Part shown: positions 62,810-64,000 of the stretch, in pieces
Position numbering within the stretch: position 1 is the first letter of the stretch
Layout of the letters: every line of letters begins with the position of its first letter
From: Lanius collurio
Lineage: Eukaryota; Chordata; Aves; Passeriformes; Laniidae
Reading direction: 5' to 3'
NCBI GenBank assembly: GCA_020086605.1
Contig: JACBWW010000007.1
Coordinates: 18,358,483-18,422,482, forward strand
Length of the DNA stretch: 64,000 bases
Position numbers and translations under genes: made by a program
The notes under the pieces: model-generated
The model's input: the letters and a program-made list of their open reading frames with translations, nothing else
The model's database searches: none
Told to the model about the DNA's origin: nothing

Positions 62810-63142
62810 GGAAGAAAATAATATCAGTTTAACAGGAGAGGGAGGCAACAGAAAAGCAATCTATAGATGCCATTTTCTCTGAAATTATTTTTTAAAACAG
62901 GAGGATATAGAAGAATACATACTTCACATTACATTGAATTTCCTGTAGATGTCAACTACATTAAACAAAGATTACACACATGTCAAAAAAGGTCTTTCAC
63001 GTCAGCATTTGATTCCCCTGGGAAGAAGGAAGGAAGAGAAAGGAGGTATAGGGAGAAGAGGATGTGTTAAGTTACAAGTTCTGCTGTCCTTTCCCCCTGT
63101 GTAATAATTAAATATTAAAGTCACAGTCTAGCAAATGCAAAA

Positions 63143-63148
63143 TTTATT
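63143..63148 (-). terminator. Candidate poly(A) signal of an alternative ARHGEF7 terminal exon
   Basis: AATAAA on the minus strand inside TGAAATAAATTTTGC, followed within 15-35 nt by TGCTAGACTGTGACTTT, a plausible cleavage site and U/G-rich downstream element. The AT-rich DNA on its 5' side (to the right edge) reads like 3' UTR and has no recognisable repeat. Beta-PIX isoforms lacking the coiled coil and PDZ ligand are known in mammals. This signal could end such a transcript, but the matching coding exon would lie outside the window. Confidence 0.35.
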
Positions 63149-64000
63149 TCAACTGTACATAACAGATGTCCTTTTTATATAAAACAAAACACTTAATTGA
63201 TATATGCAACCACAAACAATATGCATACTGTACAGTACAATGAAACATTCAGATATACATCCATTTTGCATTTTCCAAAGGCAGTCACCTACTAAAGATG
63301 GCTTCTCCCATTCACAAATGAAGTGCACAATATATATTATTCTTTCTATGTTTTACTTCACTATATACACATTACTGTGTTTTGGCAAGATTATGCAAAA
63401 CACCAAATTAATATTGGTTGGCTTCAGTTTATGGTAAGCACTAATTTATGGAAACACTGCATAAGCCATGAGAAGAGGGCCCAACAATGGCTTGAACCTA
63501 CCTTTCAATTCAGGTTCTCCATCCTTCCAGTGTATTTGTAACTGTACACATACAATTTACAGAATTGCATAAACATAAGGTACTGTTATTACCATGACTA
63601 AAGTTCCACAAAAATAGAAACACTGAACCTTTGGACTGAATACCACCATTTCCACATTTGCCTTTTTTTTTGTTTGTTTCAAGCATTTTGCATTAATACT
63701 CCTGATCAGTTCACAATAGCTTACAGCCTGTAACACTGAAGACATAGAATGGTTTTAAATGTGCAGTGATGTTAATATGAGAATACACAATATGAAAGAT
63801 CCTAATTATGATAGTACTTAATGACTTAAATGCTACAATAATTAATGGTGGTAAACTGTCAAAGCTTTGGTGCATAGAAAGTCAAAATCTTCAAATCTGG
63901 ATAACAAAACTTTCTGCGTGATATGGAAAGTTCAAGTGCAACAACTGTATTACAAACTCATATTTACACTATATAACATGAAACAGACATAAAGGAATTA

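Larger units (their letters stand above)
51915..64000 (-). other. ARHGEF7: ARHGEF7 (beta-PIX) gene, 3' end only
   Basis: Span of the 3' part of ARHGEF7, read right to left. The gene encodes beta-PIX, a Rac1/Cdc42 exchange factor that binds PAK through its SH3 domain and GIT proteins through a C-terminal region, and acts at focal adhesions and synapses. Only the linker, coiled coil and PDZ ligand are encoded here. The SH3, DH, PH and GIT-binding exons must lie past the right edge. The three exons join without a frame break and every junction has GT/AG. The paralogue ARHGEF6 is excluded because its C-terminus does not end in DETNL. The left limit is a guess at the 3' UTR end. The CR1 copy and T/G-rich tracts inside are intronic. 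Confidence 0.9.
62663..64000 (-). other. ARHGEF7 intron or alternative 3' UTR at the window edge
   Basis: From the candidate cassette exon to the right edge. It holds an A/C-rich tract (62714-62809) and, from about 63.13 kb rightward, AT-rich unique sequence that may be the 3' UTR of a short isoform (see the poly(A) signal). No coding exon recognised. Confidence 0.5.

Noticed and set aside
1..64000. CRISPR arrays, tRNA, rRNA, operons or bacterial systems
   Set aside because: The window is vertebrate intergenic and intronic DNA. No regularly spaced repeats, tRNA cloverleaf boxes or rRNA segments were recognised.

Overview
The window looks like bird nuclear DNA, most likely from a songbird. 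It has long AT-rich non-coding stretches, many CR1 LINE fragments truncated at the 5' end, and several solitary endogenous-retrovirus LTRs of types I recognise from passerine genomes. Only one protein-coding gene can be supported, and only its 3' end is present. Nearly all other open frames are chance frames in non-coding DNA or frames inside old repeats.

Right end (about 51.9-64.0 kb, minus strand): the last coding exons of ARHGEF7 (beta-PIX, a Rac/Cdc42 guanine-nucleotide exchange factor). Three exons join in frame. The first encodes an acidic linker, the second the start of the C-terminal coiled coil, and the third the rest of the coiled coil plus the terminal PDZ ligand WDETNL. A 39-nt open segment with splice-site-like borders and the right phase lies 5.4 kb upstream and may be a cassette exon. 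A good polyadenylation signal near 63.14 kb suggests an alternative terminal exon whose coding part would lie beyond the right edge.

Left and middle (1-51.9 kb): intergenic DNA downstream of ARHGEF7. In mammals this side faces the TEX29/SOX1 region, but neither gene is seen here. Supported content is CR1 copies in both orientations, at least five LTRs plus one LTR stub, two small CpG-rich patches (8.0-8.3 kb and 42.56-42.75 kb) that could be promoters of non-coding transcripts, and a pair of about 125-bp direct repeats near 12.5 and 14.7 kb.

The clearest structural story is at 28.8-32.8 kb. One minus-strand CR1 copy is split by two LTRs that landed 26 bp apart, each flanked by its own 5-bp target-site duplication. 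I found no new multi-gene system, CRISPR array, tRNA, rRNA or intact mobile element. Family names for repeats come from memory and have not been checked against a repeat library.
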